Assembly (NCBI GenBank): GCA_037179515.1
Contig: JAXCGZ010000114.1
Coordinates: 1 to 64,000 of the forward strand
Direction of reading: 5' to 3'
Source of the DNA: Halocaridina rubra
Taxonomy: Eukaryota; Arthropoda; Malacostraca; Decapoda; Atyidae
Length of the DNA: 64,000 nucleotides
Every line of letters begins with the position of its first letter. Within the stretch, counting starts at the first letter, position 1. The notes below the pieces were generated by a model that ran no database searches, was not told the origin of the DNA, and worked only from the letters and a program-made list of their open reading frames with translations. Both the position numbers and the translations under genes were made by a program. Of the stretch, positions 53,900 to 64,000 are shown piece by piece.

Positions 53900-54115
53900 T
53901 TTGTTTGTTGATGTTCTCCCTTGAGGGTGAGCGGACCTTCCCTTTTTGGCCCACAGGTGGGGTAAGATTTGTTGATTGAAGGTGGTATTCGTTCTTGAGG
54001 ATGAATGAGCTTTCCTATTTTGGTGCAGAGGTGGGGTGAAATTTGCTTATTATTGATGGTATTCGCTCTTGAGGGCGATTGGACTTTCCTATTTTGGCCC
54101 GCAGGTGAGGATGTG
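53900..54115. repeat. Three ~72-bp tandem units (minisatellite)
   Basis: Units with 'TTCTCCCTTGAGGGTGAGCGGACCTTCC', 'TTCGTTCTTGAGGATGAATGAGC' and 'TTCGCTCTTGAGGGCGATTGGAC', each followed by TT.CC.(T/A)TTTTGG and CAG.GGTG.GG. It lies at the 3' side of the I-type LINE and may be its 3' UTR. Confidence 0.75.
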
Positions 54116-54304
54116 CAAAACTGAAATGATAGTGGAAAACATAAGTGTTCAGCTGAGGATAATCAGTTTACATCAAACAATTTAATGAATTCCTGTTTTG
54201 GTGGTGAAAGAGAGTTATTACATAGTTATCTTGGTGGAGGGTATTGACTGATGATATTCCGTAGACTTTTCATGTAGTTATTTGTTGCTACTCTGATTAT
54301 GGAG

Positions 54305-55975
54305 CTAGCAACATGAAGGGCATTTGGATCTTTGCTGGATGTTGCGGGGGCACCAGTTTTCCATCGCATTTCTGAAAAGGAAGAGCATTCGAGGATGTAG
54401 TGGTGCAGCTACCTGGCAGAAGGTGCATTCCCTGATGATATCATCCACTCTTCGCCAAGTGCACTTGTACCTGAAGGTTCTTAGGCAGGGTGATTCGCTG
54501 AATATCGGTAGTGGCTTTGTACCACCAGGTGGAGGGGGAGCCAATATCAGTGCACAGGTTGTGCTTAGTTATTAACACGTTAAGGAGTGACTTGGTGGCT
54601 TTAGTTTTTATCTGTTGAAACCCAGGAGGCAGAGATATTTGGATTTCTGCTCAAAGAGTGGCTTGTTTTGCAGCTTGATTGGTTTCCTCATTTCCCTTAA
54701 TGAGCCAACGTGGCTGGGAATCCAGGCAAGAGTGATGGCTTTTCCAAGGTTGGTTGCCCTGTGGTAGTGGCTGAGAATGGTGGTGATGATACGTACATTG
54801 TCTCTGAAGAGTGGCTTCTTGATGGCCTTTAAGGCGCCTTTGGAGTCAGAGAGAATTAGGGCATGGTCAGCTCCTTGCTGGGTGAAGAAGTCGAGGGGGT
54901 TGGCTATGGCAACAAGCTCAGTCTGGAGCGATGAGCAGGAGTCTGACAGTCTCCAGGATTGGACGTGGTTTCTGGTAGTGAAGGCTGTGGCTGAGGCTCC
55001 AGTTTCTTGATTTACTGAGCCATCAGTGTAGGAGACTTTAGAGTTCGGCCTGCTCAAGCTCTGAATTTTGTCCTTGTATATGTTTTTAAGGACAAGCGGG
55101 TTTGCCAAGCTTTTGGGCTTGTCAGGGAGCTCGATCTTTATGTCAAGTGGTTGGTCATTCCATGGGGGTGGGCATCGGTATTCAGGAAGCAGAGTGTCCT
55201 GTATCTTGGCTAGGATGCCCTCCCTGACTGGCAGTGCTTGCAGGCCAGCGCAGACCTTGGCTGCCCAGGTTCTAGGATGGTGGTCGGGGTGGCGATTGTG
55301 GGCTAGCTGGAGATGTGTGTCAACGAGGCAGGTATGTTGGGCAGTGGTGGTTTTGGCCACAAAGAGTGTCAGTCTTTGCTGAGCTCTGAGTTTGAGTGGC
55401 ATGAGTCCCGATTCCATCTGGATGTTTTCTCTCTTGGTCCACATGGGGGCTCCTAGCATGGTATGCATGGCATTATTTTGAATGACTTATATCTTGTCCC
55501 ATTGTTGGTCTTTTAGTAGCCAGAGTGTGGGACAAGCATAGTCTATAAGGCTGCATATGGCTTGTACATAAAAGCTTTTGAGAACATTAAAGGATGCACC
55601 GTCGTAGAGTCCCGACATCTGACGAAGGACCGCTTGTCGCTGGCTGCATTTGTCGTGCAAGTGTTAAATTTCAGTTCCAATGGTTAGTTTGCTGTCGATG
55701 ATTACACCCAGGTATCGGTGCTTGGTAACCCAGTCCACAGGCTCGCTACCTATGACCAGATGAGTGACTGGTCTCCACTGGTGGATGGGAAGGGCCTTGG
55801 TTTTGCGGGCATTGACTTTAACTCTGAGGGAGATGGAGGCTTAGTGAATCTTGGTGAGGCAGCGCTGGGTCTTGTTGGAGCTTCTGTCACCTATTGTGAT
55901 GAAGGTAAAGTCATCTGCATAACTGAGGAGCTTGGCTCCATATGGAGATGCCAAGAATTTTATTTCAGGAGTTAA
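54305..55975 (-). pseudogene. I-type LINE ORF2 remnant: RT end, RNase H, C-terminal zinc motif
   Basis: Read on minus from 55975. RT catalytic box LLSYADDFTF near 55915, then VTKHRYLGVIIDSKLTIG near 55715 with stops between. An open stretch 55468-54608 contains an RNase H domain: VSYTDGSVNQETGASATAF (first Asp), LQTELVAIANPLDF (Glu), ALILSDSKGALKAI (Asp), and AWIPSHVGS. Then 54544-54305 holds RVDDIIRECTFCQVAAPLHP, resembling the C-terminal Cys/His segment of such LINEs. An RNase H domain after the RT is a mark of the I/R1-like group. Multiple stops and frame changes show an old, dead copy. The 5' half (endonuclease, RT start) is not present. Confidence 0.82.
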
Positions 55976-56087
55976 AAATCGATTCGGTAGAGAAATTACT
56001 TCAGCATATTAATGACTGTATCATCAGTGGACAATTAAAAATATGACTGAATATGATATTGTTAATCATGTTGCATTTTACATATTA

Positions 56088-56265
<178 letters not shown>

Positions 56266-56443
56266 GTTCCATACTTTGAGAAAGATGGGTGAGGAGAATG
56301 CCATTAAAAATCGTGAGAAAAGTGGAGGTTTTATTACTCAAACTTAGATGTCCGACATGGCGTGTTCTACCCGAGTAAACACAACAAAACAATAGCGCAA
56401 TGCAAAGCGCACGAATTAATCAGCAAAAAAGTTATACATAACA

Positions 56444-56455
56444 TTCCTCCCTCTA
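56444..56455 (-). other. Candidate polypurine tract of the gypsy element
   Basis: The minus strand reads TAGAGGGAGGAA, immediately followed by TGTTATG. A purine run ending just before TG is the expected site for plus-strand priming and 3' LTR start. It lies about 100 nt after the end of the integrase frame. Confidence 0.7.
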
Positions 56456-56554
56456 AGAAAAAATATACAAAACTTATCAAAAATGGATCAGAAAAATATC
56501 AGCATACAACAATCATTATACAGAAATATCAATATATTATGGCAACAAAAGACA

Positions 56555-57700
56555 TTACAAATTTAATTTTTCTGGTGGCTTAATAATTCTCTTTGATCTC
56601 CGTAATACTGGAGATGGTGATACAATCTGTTTATCATTCACACCACACCTTTCAGTTTCTGAGACTGTGTCTTCAGACTCAATACAATTACTATCAGGTT
56701 GAACTGAAACATCACACTTTTGTGAAGATACTTCAACATCATTAGTGGAACTAGAGGCATAGGAATAATTACTTACATTCGAAGAAACTAAGGGCATTGG
56801 AGACTCTTTAGGTGTCTTAATACAAGTACCAGTAAATCTAGGCATAAGCTAATCATGATGCCTCTTCCATGATATATTACCAATATCATGAACTTGAACC
56901 AAATAATATCTTACACCAAGCACTTCAATAATTTTACCTTCAATCCAAGTCTCTCCCTTCCCAAAATTTTTAGCAAAAACTGCATCACCAACATTGTACA
57001 TATTTGTCCCTTCAGAGAAAATGTTCTTTGACAATTTTTCCAGGTCTCTGTCTTTGTTAGGGGAACATTTTACAGATACTAAAGTTGTTTTAAAACATCT
57101 TCCAAATAGTAACTCTGCTGGTGATTTACCTATACCACTGTGCATACTCTTTCTATAATTGTACAAAAATCTACAGATTCTAGTATTCAATGATCCACTG
57201 TTGAATTTATTTAAGCCCTCTTTTAAAGTTCGAACTGCTCTTTCCGCCAACCCATTAGATGATGGATTGTATGGGGCAGGAGTTAAATGTTGAATGCCAT
57301 TTTTCTTATAAAAAGCTTTAATCTCCTCGGACACAAAATATGGAGCATTATCCGAGACAACAATGTCTGGAATACCAAAATTAGAAAATGTTTTTCTAAG
57401 CAATTCCATGGTAACACTTGAAGTCATTGAACTAGTCACTTGAACATCTAGAAACTTAGAATACGCATCTACAATTACAAGAAAATATTTGTTATCTATG
57501 GGTCCAGCATAGTCAATGTGAAGTCTTGACCATGCCTTATCAGGGGTAGACCATGACAACACAGGAGCTTGGTTTGGTTGAAAATTTTTAAAACAAACTG
57601 GACAATTCTTTGTAATTTCAGAAATATCTTGGTCAATTTTAGGCCACCAAACCCAATTCCTAGCTTCTGCTTTCATCACATTTATCCCATTATGACCACT
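56555..57700 (-). pseudogene. Gypsy integrase, disabled
   Basis: Zinc-finger region LHSGHNG (57700, frame-shifted upstream) and NCPVC. The catalytic core is HIDYAGPIDN (first Asp), VVSDNAPYFVSE (second Asp), and NGLAERAVRTLKEG (Glu); Asp and Glu are separated by 35 residues as expected. A TAG at 56851-56849 interrupts the frame (KRHHD*LMPRF), which otherwise continues to 56555 and ends in LRRSKRIIKPPEKLNL, a typical basic gypsy integrase tail. The core motifs are intact; the stop and the upstream break make it a pseudogene. Confidence 0.88.
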
Positions 57701-57710
57701 ATGTAAGTGC

Positions 57711-58022
57711 TCAAGTATTTACATTGTCATATAAACTAAGATCAGACTTAACAGAACTATATTCATGTAATCTCAAATCATTTGTAGACCAACCAAATCT
57801 TATATTATGCATGAGTTGACCCAAAACCTCATCTTTCTGAGTACAATTTCTGATTTTTGAAAAAGAAATATTTTGAAAATCTAAAGCTTCAACTAACTTA
57901 ATGTATTCATTTGGAGTCATGGATTTATGATCATCATCAATAGGCAACCTGCTAAGGGCATCAGCCACAACATTTTCTTTACCCACTTTGTAAGTAAGCT
58001 CAAAATCATATTGAAAGAGAAA
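57711..58022 (-). pseudogene. Gypsy RNase H end and linker, separated by LINE insertion
   Basis: Encodes FQYDFELTYKVGKENVVADA then LSRLPI, the usual end of the gypsy RNase H domain, and a linker to integrase. It continues the protein cut at 61600 after NANARIQ. A small deletion and frameshift near 57715 breaks the join to integrase. Confidence 0.85.
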
Positions 58023-58094
58023 CAGTACATACATACATATACCTTGGCTGTTTCCCCCTTTAATTGGGGGGTAGCCGACATCAAGAAAGGAAAA

Positions 58095-58545
58095 CAAATA
58101 GGGGGATTACTTTGCTCTATGGGCAATGACGAGGGAGCTAGCGACCGTTCAGATGGCACTGCTGGAGTGCCACAGCCCATCCTCCCGGCTCTTCCACAAC
58201 CTGTGTCGCTTCACAACTGCCAGCTCCTCCTACTGCCCCTACCACAGGGCTATCTCTTGTAAGATGCAGCCCCGTGGTAACAGCAGATGCCCATTAGAGC
58301 CTCGTCACAATCGCTCACCACTCATTCCTATTCCTAGCATGCTCGCTGGCTAGTACAGTGGTAACGCGCTGGCTTCGCATTCACGAGGTCGAAAGATCGG
58401 TTCCCATCCAAGACCGAGAGTTTAAGCTGTTTACTGGCAGGAACTGCTGTGGTTGGACACCACAGTGGGGGGTTGGGGCTTGCCCTGGCTGACGAATACC
58501 CATTGTATTGAAATGGAAATAAAGTTCCTTCTTCTTCTTCTTGCT
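58095..58545 (+). mobile_element. tRNA-derived SINE-like insert (family D)
   Basis: 58345-58415 on plus reads GCTGGCTAGTACAGTGGTAACGCG (A-box-like), then GAGGTCGAAAGATCGGTTCCCATCC (B-box-like), followed by a body and AATGGAAATAAAGTTCC with a (TTC)n tail at 58530-58545. It interrupts the LINE just after the codons for DVREAR. The part 58095-58340 may belong to it or to the LINE 3' UTR. Confidence 0.5.
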
Positions 58546-61419
58546 TCCCTCACATCCATCCTCCTATCATTCAGGGCTCTCCTTACTCCATCCATCCATC
58601 CAAACCTAGGCCTCCCTCTAGCATTTCTCCCATCAACTCTCGCATTCATCACCTTTTTCAGCAGCCTTTCATCATCCATCCTTTCCACATGGCCAAACCA
58701 TCTCAGAACATTCATATCTACTCTGGCTGCAATTTCTCTCCTCACACCCGTTCTTGCTCTCACCACTTCATTCCTAACCCTATCCAATCGAGATACACCA
58801 ATCATACTCCTCAGGCATTTCATCTCAAACACATTTAGTTTCCGTCTCTCACTTACTTTCATACCACATAACTCTGATCCATACATCACAGTTGGCACAA
58901 CCACTTTCTCATACAAAACTTTCTTAACATTCATTTCCAACCCTCTATTTTTCATCACTCCTTTCAATGCACCCAAACTTTAATCCTTCATTCACTCTGT
59001 GACATACATCTCCTTCCACTCCACCATTTGCAGCTATAACCGAGCCTAAATACTTAAACTGATTAACCTCCTCAAGTGTCTCTCCATTCAACATAACATT
59101 CAATCCAGCGCCATCCTCATTTCTTGTACACCTCATAACCTTACTCTTTCCCACATTCACTCGCAGCTTCCTTCTCTCACACACCATTCCAATTTCTGAC
59201 ACTAACTGACACAGCTTTTCCTCTGAATCTGCCACCACCACAGTATCATCTGCAAACAGCAACTGATTCAGCTCACACTCGTTATCATCCCCATCTACCA
59301 TTCTCAAACCTCGACCACGCACTCGCTCATTCACCTCTCTTACAACTCCATCAATATACAAATTGAACAGCCATGGTGACATCACACATCCCTGTCTCAG
59401 TCCCACACTCACTGGAAACCACTCACTCACTTCATTCCCTACCCTAACACAAGCTCTACTACCCTCATACAAACTCTTCACTGCATGCAACAATTTACCA
59501 TTGATTCCATATAATCTCAAAACATTCCACATAGCCTCTCTATCAACTCTATCATATGCTTTCTCCAGATCCAAAAATGCAAAATACACATCCTTACCCT
59601 TTGCTAAATATTTCTCACATAACTGCCTAACTATAAAAATCTGATCTATACAACCTCTACTTCTCCTAAAACCACTCTACACTTCCGCGATCACATATTC
59701 TGTCTTATCCCTAATCCTATTAACCAGTATCCTACCATACACTTTTCCTACCACACTTAACAAACTTATACCCCTAAAATTACTGCATTCATACATATCT
59801 CCCTTACCTTTGTATAGGGGCACTATACAGGCAATCACCCAATCCACTGGCACCAATGACAACATAAAGCATATATTAAACACTCTCACTAACCATTCCA
59901 ATGCAGTCACACCCCCTTCTTTCAACATCTCCGCTCTCACACCATCCATTCCAGGTGCTTTACCTGCTTTCGCTTCATACGATGCCCTTTTCACCTCCTC
60001 TCTTGTAATCTCTCTCTCATTTTCATCTCCCATTACTGGCCCTTGAACCCCTCCCACTGCCACTATAGCTGCCTCTCTATCTTCCTCAACATTCAGCAAG
60101 CACTCAAAATATTCTGCCCATCTTTTCCTTGCATCATTCCCTCTTAACATCTGTCCATTCACATCTTTCACTGTCTCTTCCATCCTCGATCCACCCTTCC
60201 TTGCTCTCTTCACTTCTTTCCAAAACTTCTTTTTATTCTCCTCATATGACCTACTAAAATCCTGTCCCCACCTAACATTTGCCAACCTCTTCTCTTCCTC
60301 TACCTTCCGCTTGGTTTCCACATTTTTCTCCCTATATCTTTCATACTTCTCCCTACTTTTACACTGCAGCCATTCCTCAAAAGCCCTCTTTTTCTCTTCC
60401 ACCTTCATTTTCACCCCTTCATTCCACCACTCGCTGCCCCTCCTCATGCCACCTCCAACAAACCTCTTTCCACACACATCACTTGCATGTCCCACAAAAC
60501 ATTCTTTCATCAACCCCCATTCCTCCCCTAACTCCCCAACTTCTCTTTCTTTCACCCTGCCATATGCCACTCTCAACCTGTCCTGATATTCCTGTCTCTT
60601 CTTTGGCTTTTTCAACTCTTCCACCTTCACTATTTCCCTTCTACATCCCCCCACACTAGTTCCCCACTCTTTTGCTACTACCACTTTTGCTTCAACCTAA
60701 AAATGATCAGACATCCCAGCAGCCACACCCCTGAATGCATGTACATCTTTCACTCTACCAATCATGCTCTTTGCTACCAACACTTAATCCATCATTGCTC
60801 TTTCTTTCACTCTTCCATTTGCCACTCTCATCCATGTATACTTATTTATTAACTTCTTCTTAAATAAACTATTACCTATCACCAACTCTTGCTCCACACA
60901 CATATCTAACAGTCTCTCGCCACTCTCATTCCCACCTGGTACCCCATACTTTCCTACAACACCTTCTATCTCTCCATCACCCACTCTGGCATTCAAGTCA
61001 CCCAACACAACTACATAATTCCTTCTACTCAGACCATCCACACATCTAGTTAACTCATTCCAGAATTCATCCCGCTCTTCCTCACTTCTCTCACATCCTG
61101 GCCCATACGCACTAACAAAAGCCCAACATTCCCTTCCTATCCTAGCCCTCACCCACATTAGCCTAGATGACACTTCTTTCCATTCCACTACCTGATTTAC
61201 CATTCATTCACTCAGCAATAATGCCACACCTTCTCTCGCTCTCCCCCTTTCAACCCCAAACACCCTACCCGTCACATCACCAAATGCCACTTCTCCTTTT
61301 CCTTCCATCCTCGTCTCACACAATGCCAATACATCCATCCTCCTCTTACCAAACATATATCCAATCTCACATCTTTTGCTCTCTATCGTACTACAACCAC
61401 GCACATTTAGACACCCCAA
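58546..61419 (-). pseudogene. LINE endonuclease-RT ORF, disabled by several stops
   Basis: Starts MGCLNVRGCSTIESKRCEIG at 61419. Endonuclease: VLALCETRMEGKGEV, VALLLSE, VVVLGDLNARVGDGEI, and GMSDHF. RT: KAGKAPGMDGVRAEMLKEGG, FRGISLLSVVGKVYGRIL, YFAFLDLEKAYDRVDREAMW (catalytic Asp), GLRQGCVMSPWLFNLYIDGV, LLFADDTVVVADSEEKLCQL (catalytic box). C-terminal: KYLGSVIAANGGVEGD, YGSELCGMKVSERR, MKCLRSMIGVSRLDRVRNEV, RWFGHVERMDDERLLKK. Stops lie near 61204, 60784, 60700 and 59677, and a frame change near 58960. The C-terminus is cut by the (TTC)n/SINE junction. The motif order is RTE-like and related to, but clearly distinct from, the fragment at 30321. Confidence 0.88.
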
Positions 61420-61599
61420 AACTAGAGTTTGGGGAGAAGTTATTCTCCCCTCTACTCCCCTTCTTCTTTGACGTATCGCAGGAGGTTAATACAAGGGGGG
61501 GATTCCTAGTCCCCCCGCCCCGTCCACTTTTAGTCGCCTTTTACGACACGCAGGGAATACGGTGAGGCTATTCTTTGATATTGTGCCCGCCCCACAGGG

Positions 61600-62258
61600 G
61601 CTGAATACGAGCATTGGCATTAGTAGGAATATGACGCCCTTTGCCAAATAAACCTAAGAGTGGTTTATGGTCAGTCCTTGCTTCAAATTGTCTTCCAAGT
61701 AAAAAATATCTAAAGCGATTCAACCCAAAAACTAAGGCAAGCCCCTCTCGATCAATTTGAGCATAGTTCTGTTCAGCTGATGCCAGTTTTTTACTAGCAA
61801 AATAAACTGGTAATTCTCTTCCATCAATTTTTTGCAACAATACACATCCTACACCAATAGGAGACGCATCCACTTCAACAACTAGTGGACTATTACCATC
61901 ATAATTAGCCAAAAGGGGACCTTTTGATAAATCAGATTTTACAATTTCAAAAGCTTTGTTTTCAAGTTCAGACCATTTAAAAACTTTATTCTTTTTTTAG
62001 CAATTCATACAAGGGGACCAGCTTGGAAGAAAAATTCTTAATGAATTTACAATAATATGTCAACATTCCAATAAAAGATTGCAACTCTGCAACAGAAGTA
62101 AGAGGTGGAGAATCTAGAATAGCTTTGACCTTCTTAGGGGAAGGTTTGATTCCTTCACCTGAGATACAAAATCCAAGATATTCTAAACAAGAAACCTTAA
62201 CCTTATCTTTTTTCTCAGAAGCCTTATTAAAACTTTCTTTTACTGGCTTTGGCTTCAC
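61600..62258 (-). pseudogene. Gypsy RT thumb and RNase H, disabled
   Basis: From 62210: CLEYLGFCISGEGIKPSPKK and LQSFIGMLTYYCKFIKNFSS (RT thumb/connection). A frame change near 61990 follows, then SPLVVEVDASPIGVGCVLLQ (RNase H first Asp), FASKKLASAEQNYAQIDREG (Glu), and ARTDHKPLLGLFGKGRHIPT. It is cut after NANARIQ by the LINE. The RT palm with YxDD and the protease are absent: the frame passes from gag-like KASEKKDK directly into the RT thumb. Confidence 0.85.
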
Positions 62259-62895
62259 ATTACCTTTGACATCTTTTGAAGCCTTCCAACAAACTTGTTT
62301 TAAATGTCCTTTCTTACCACATAAATTTCATGTTAGATTCTTAAAGCGACATTTTGCACTATCATGAGCGTAACCACAGTGTTTACAAGAAACTGACTTA
62401 CTCATGGAACCATTGTTTGGGGTTTTAACCTTTTGAACAACACCAGACTTTTCAGAAACATAAGCTTGTTCAAAATTCAAAACTCTCTCAACTATTTGAA
62501 TAGAAGACATAACCTTCAAATTTAAATTTTCAGCAACCAGATTTGAAAAATAAACCTCATTTTCAAGAGCCATAAACAACTGATCCCGCACACGAGAATC
62601 AAAGTTGCTACCAAAATCACAGTCTTTGGATAGACACTTCAGGTCTGCATACAAATCTTTTAATGTCTCACCTCCTTTTTTCCTCCTTTGTTGAAAAGCC
62701 AATAAACTTCTATAATAACTAGGCTGTGGTGACTATTCCCAGAATACCTGCTTCTGAAAACTGTAACGACCATAAGGATGGTGGAGGAGACGCTTTAAGG
62801 TCATGTTCTATAGAACTGAGCATATCTGTCAGATCGTCGGTTACAACCTTGTAAAGTTCAAACACTTTACTTTCATCAATTGATGGTAAAGACAT
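62240..62895 (-). pseudogene. Gypsy gag/nucleocapsid, disabled
   Basis: ATG at 62895 starts MSLPSIDESKVFELYKVVTD, a plausible gag start; a stop follows at about 62725. The frame from 62702 continues with FQQRRKKGGETLKDLYADLK and DQLFMALENEVYFSNLVAEN (capsid-like helices), then a zinc knuckle CKHCGYAHDSAKC (C-X2-C-X3-H-X4-C). A TGA at about 62330 sits where the first Cys of a second knuckle would be, before NLCGKKGHLKQVC. Family role: packaging of element RNA. Broken by two stops. Confidence 0.82.
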
Positions 62896-63211
62896 CTTGC
62901 TGGATTAATCTTTACCTTATACAAATCACAATAATTTTGGCTAGGTGGCCAAACTAAACTAATATCAATATTCACTAGGATTATAATATTTATATCCTAG
63001 GTACACTTGATTACACACGCATGTATTCAAATAGCTAATCTAAACCTTCCCTTGGACTAAAGAATTCGACATCAGCAGTGATATCACAAAAAATATGCCA
63101 TGGATATATGCGCAGTGTTTTAATATCAAAGTTCAAAAACAATACCAAGGGTAGCCTATTCCAAATTTCATTCAGTAAATGTAGTAAAGTATGCTAGTTA
63201 GGCTAGGCACC

Positions 63212-63229
63212 ATCCGGTTCGAAGGACCA
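63212..63229 (-). other. Primer-binding site, tRNA-Tyr type
   Basis: The minus strand reads TGGTCCTTCGAACCGGAT. Its complement, ending TTCGAAGGACCA, has the form of a tRNA 3' end (T-loop GGTTCGA, acceptor, CCA). The TCGAAGGA acceptor is that of animal tRNA-Tyr as I remember it. It lies 15 nt after the putative LTR end at 63245 and upstream of gag. Confidence 0.7.
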
Positions 63230-63244
63230 GAAAAAACTAGAATA

Positions 63245-63830
63245 TGTGGTGACTATTCCCAGAATGCCTGCTTTCACCTGGTCAATGAATAGTCTACTCT
63301 CAGTTTTTTGCAGGCTACTGTACACAAAAATATTTACTCCACCAACTTCAAATAAAGTTGGGCTAAAACTTACTGGCTTATAATTAAATATAAGACAAAC
63401 TGTACTGTACTAAAGGGGAAGGGCATGAGTTACGTTTGCTTAATAGTTAGTGGAGAACTCCCACTGGTTAATAACACAAATACACTAAATAATATTAACT
63501 GAACACTGCATAAATCCAGGCTTAAATGAAAGACTCATCGATAAAATATAAAAATATATTCAAAAAAAGTTAATATTATAATGGAGAGCAATATTTCAGC
63601 TTAAAAGAAAAGGATAAATTTTACTTTAATAACAAAGAGTTATAGCTCCAGGCACGACTGCTGGACACATCAAAATAAACTACACTTAATATCAAAATAG
63701 TAATTGTTCAAAATCCAAAAACTTTATGCAATATTGAAACAGAGTCACTGCTTGACAAATTCGACAGCACTAGTCCAAGGGGCGAAATGGGAGGCTCGTA
63801 AATTTACACGAATTTTACGAGTCTCTAACA
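63245..63830 (-). other. Candidate 5' LTR region of the gypsy element
   Basis: The minus strand could run from TGTTAGAGACTCG (63830) to CACCACA (63245), ending just before the primer-binding site. A 26-bp block at its end (GGTATTCTGGGAATAGTCACCACA type) recurs within gag at 62729-62757. The sequence does not match the putative 3' LTR starting at 56443, so this is tentative. Confidence 0.35.
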
Positions 63831-64000
63831 ATAGGTCCTAACCTGGTGCTGTCCTCAGAGAAAGTGTCCTCGTCCGTTCTGTAAACAAATCAGACGAGCA
63901 TCACATTCTAAAAAAAAAGTATATAATTTTATCATATTATACATAATTAAGGATTTCCTAAGATTTAGATTAGCTTTACAAACAAATTCCAATTATTCAT
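63831..64000. other. Flank, nothing recognised
   Basis: AT-rich sequence beyond the candidate LTR. Confidence 0.4.

Larger units (their letters stand above)
58027..61599 (-). mobile_element. LINE inserted in the gypsy element, with both end cassettes
   Basis: The minus strand begins CCCCTGTGGGGCGGGCACAATATC at 61598, right after gypsy codons for ARIQ. It has a ~180-nt 5' UTR with CCCTGCGTGTCGTAAAAGGCGACTAAAAG, a decayed ORF, then a SINE-like insert, and ends with TGTCGGCTACCCCCCAATTAAAGGGGG and an ATGTATGTATGTA tail at about 58027, where gypsy sequence resumes. Confidence 0.8.
56443..63830 (-). mobile_element. Ty3/gypsy-type LTR retrotransposon, decayed and interrupted
   Basis: On the minus strand the order is: primer-binding site (63229-63212), gag with a CCHC knuckle (62895-62240), a fused RT tail and RNase H (62258-61600), [LINE insertion 61599-58027], RNase H end (58022-57711), integrase (57700-56555), polypurine tract (56455-56444), then TGTTATG, a plausible 3' LTR start. 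Protease and the RT catalytic core are missing. The 5' side beyond 63245 does not match the putative 3' LTR, so LTR boundaries remain unresolved. Confidence 0.8.

Noticed and set aside
54777..55382. Plus-strand ORFs opposite the RNase H region
   Set aside because: The minus strand carries the TDGS, TEL and SDS RNase H motifs; the plus frames show no domain.
58453..58983. 176-codon plus-strand ORF and similar ones at 60279 and 61167
   Set aside because: Antisense shadows of the minus-strand LINE ORF.

Overview
This is a window from an animal nuclear genome. The evidence is one split host gene with phase-matched, canonical GT-AG exons, embedded in a dense mass of retrotransposons, DNA transposons and very long simple repeats. 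There are over twenty (TA)n tracts of about 50 to 240 bp, plus (TG)n, (AAT)n, (TC)n and (TATG)n tracts. So many long TA microsatellites, together with this mix of CR1-like LINEs, Tigger/pogo transposons and tRNA-type SINEs, fits a decapod crustacean (shrimp, crayfish or crab type). That is an inference from general character; no database search was possible.

Host gene: five plus-strand exons (17232-17343, 19699-19835, 28107-28285, 48167-48378, 48881-49098) encode about 287 residues at the C-terminus of a protein resembling the Munc13-4/BAIAP3 (unc-13-4) group. It has the end of an MHD2/MUN-type helical region followed by a C2 domain that lacks the usual calcium-binding aspartates. All four introns have matching phases. 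The two large introns, about 8.3 and 19.9 kb, are filled with mobile elements. Earlier exons lie outside what I could identify.

Layout. 1-4.6 kb: a near-perfect palindrome, Tigger-like remnants and a non-autonomous element with internal tandem repeats. 4.6-16 kb: a head-to-tail, minus-strand array of CR1-like LINE copies, one nearly full length. 17.2-20 kb: first exons and a large TA/TATG microsatellite. 20-24 kb: retroposon end cassettes, a second copy of the tandem-repeat element, and tRNA-derived SINEs. 24-26.3 kb: a Tigger-like transposon inside a TA tract. 26.5-29.7 kb: third exon, SINE and MITE. 30.3-31.1 kb: 3' piece of an RTE-like LINE. 31.2-40.1 kb: a MITE containing a nine-unit satellite, then two inverted copies of a second Tigger family from which that satellite appears to derive. 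40.2-41.2 kb: a long SINE hairpin. 41.3-47.5 kb: a second head-to-tail CR1 array. 48.1-49.1 kb: last two exons. 49-54 kb: microsatellites and a tandem duplication. 54.3-56 kb: decayed I-type LINE with RNase H. 56.4-63.8 kb: a decayed Ty3/gypsy element split by a LINE that carries a SINE-like insert.

The window shows no bacterial-type operon, CRISPR array or clear novel gene system. The most unusual signals are structural: the self-tailing CR1 arrays, a conserved candidate -1 frameshift site between CR1 ORF1 and ORF2, a satellite made from a Tigger subterminal region, and repeated insertion of mobile elements into TA tracts.
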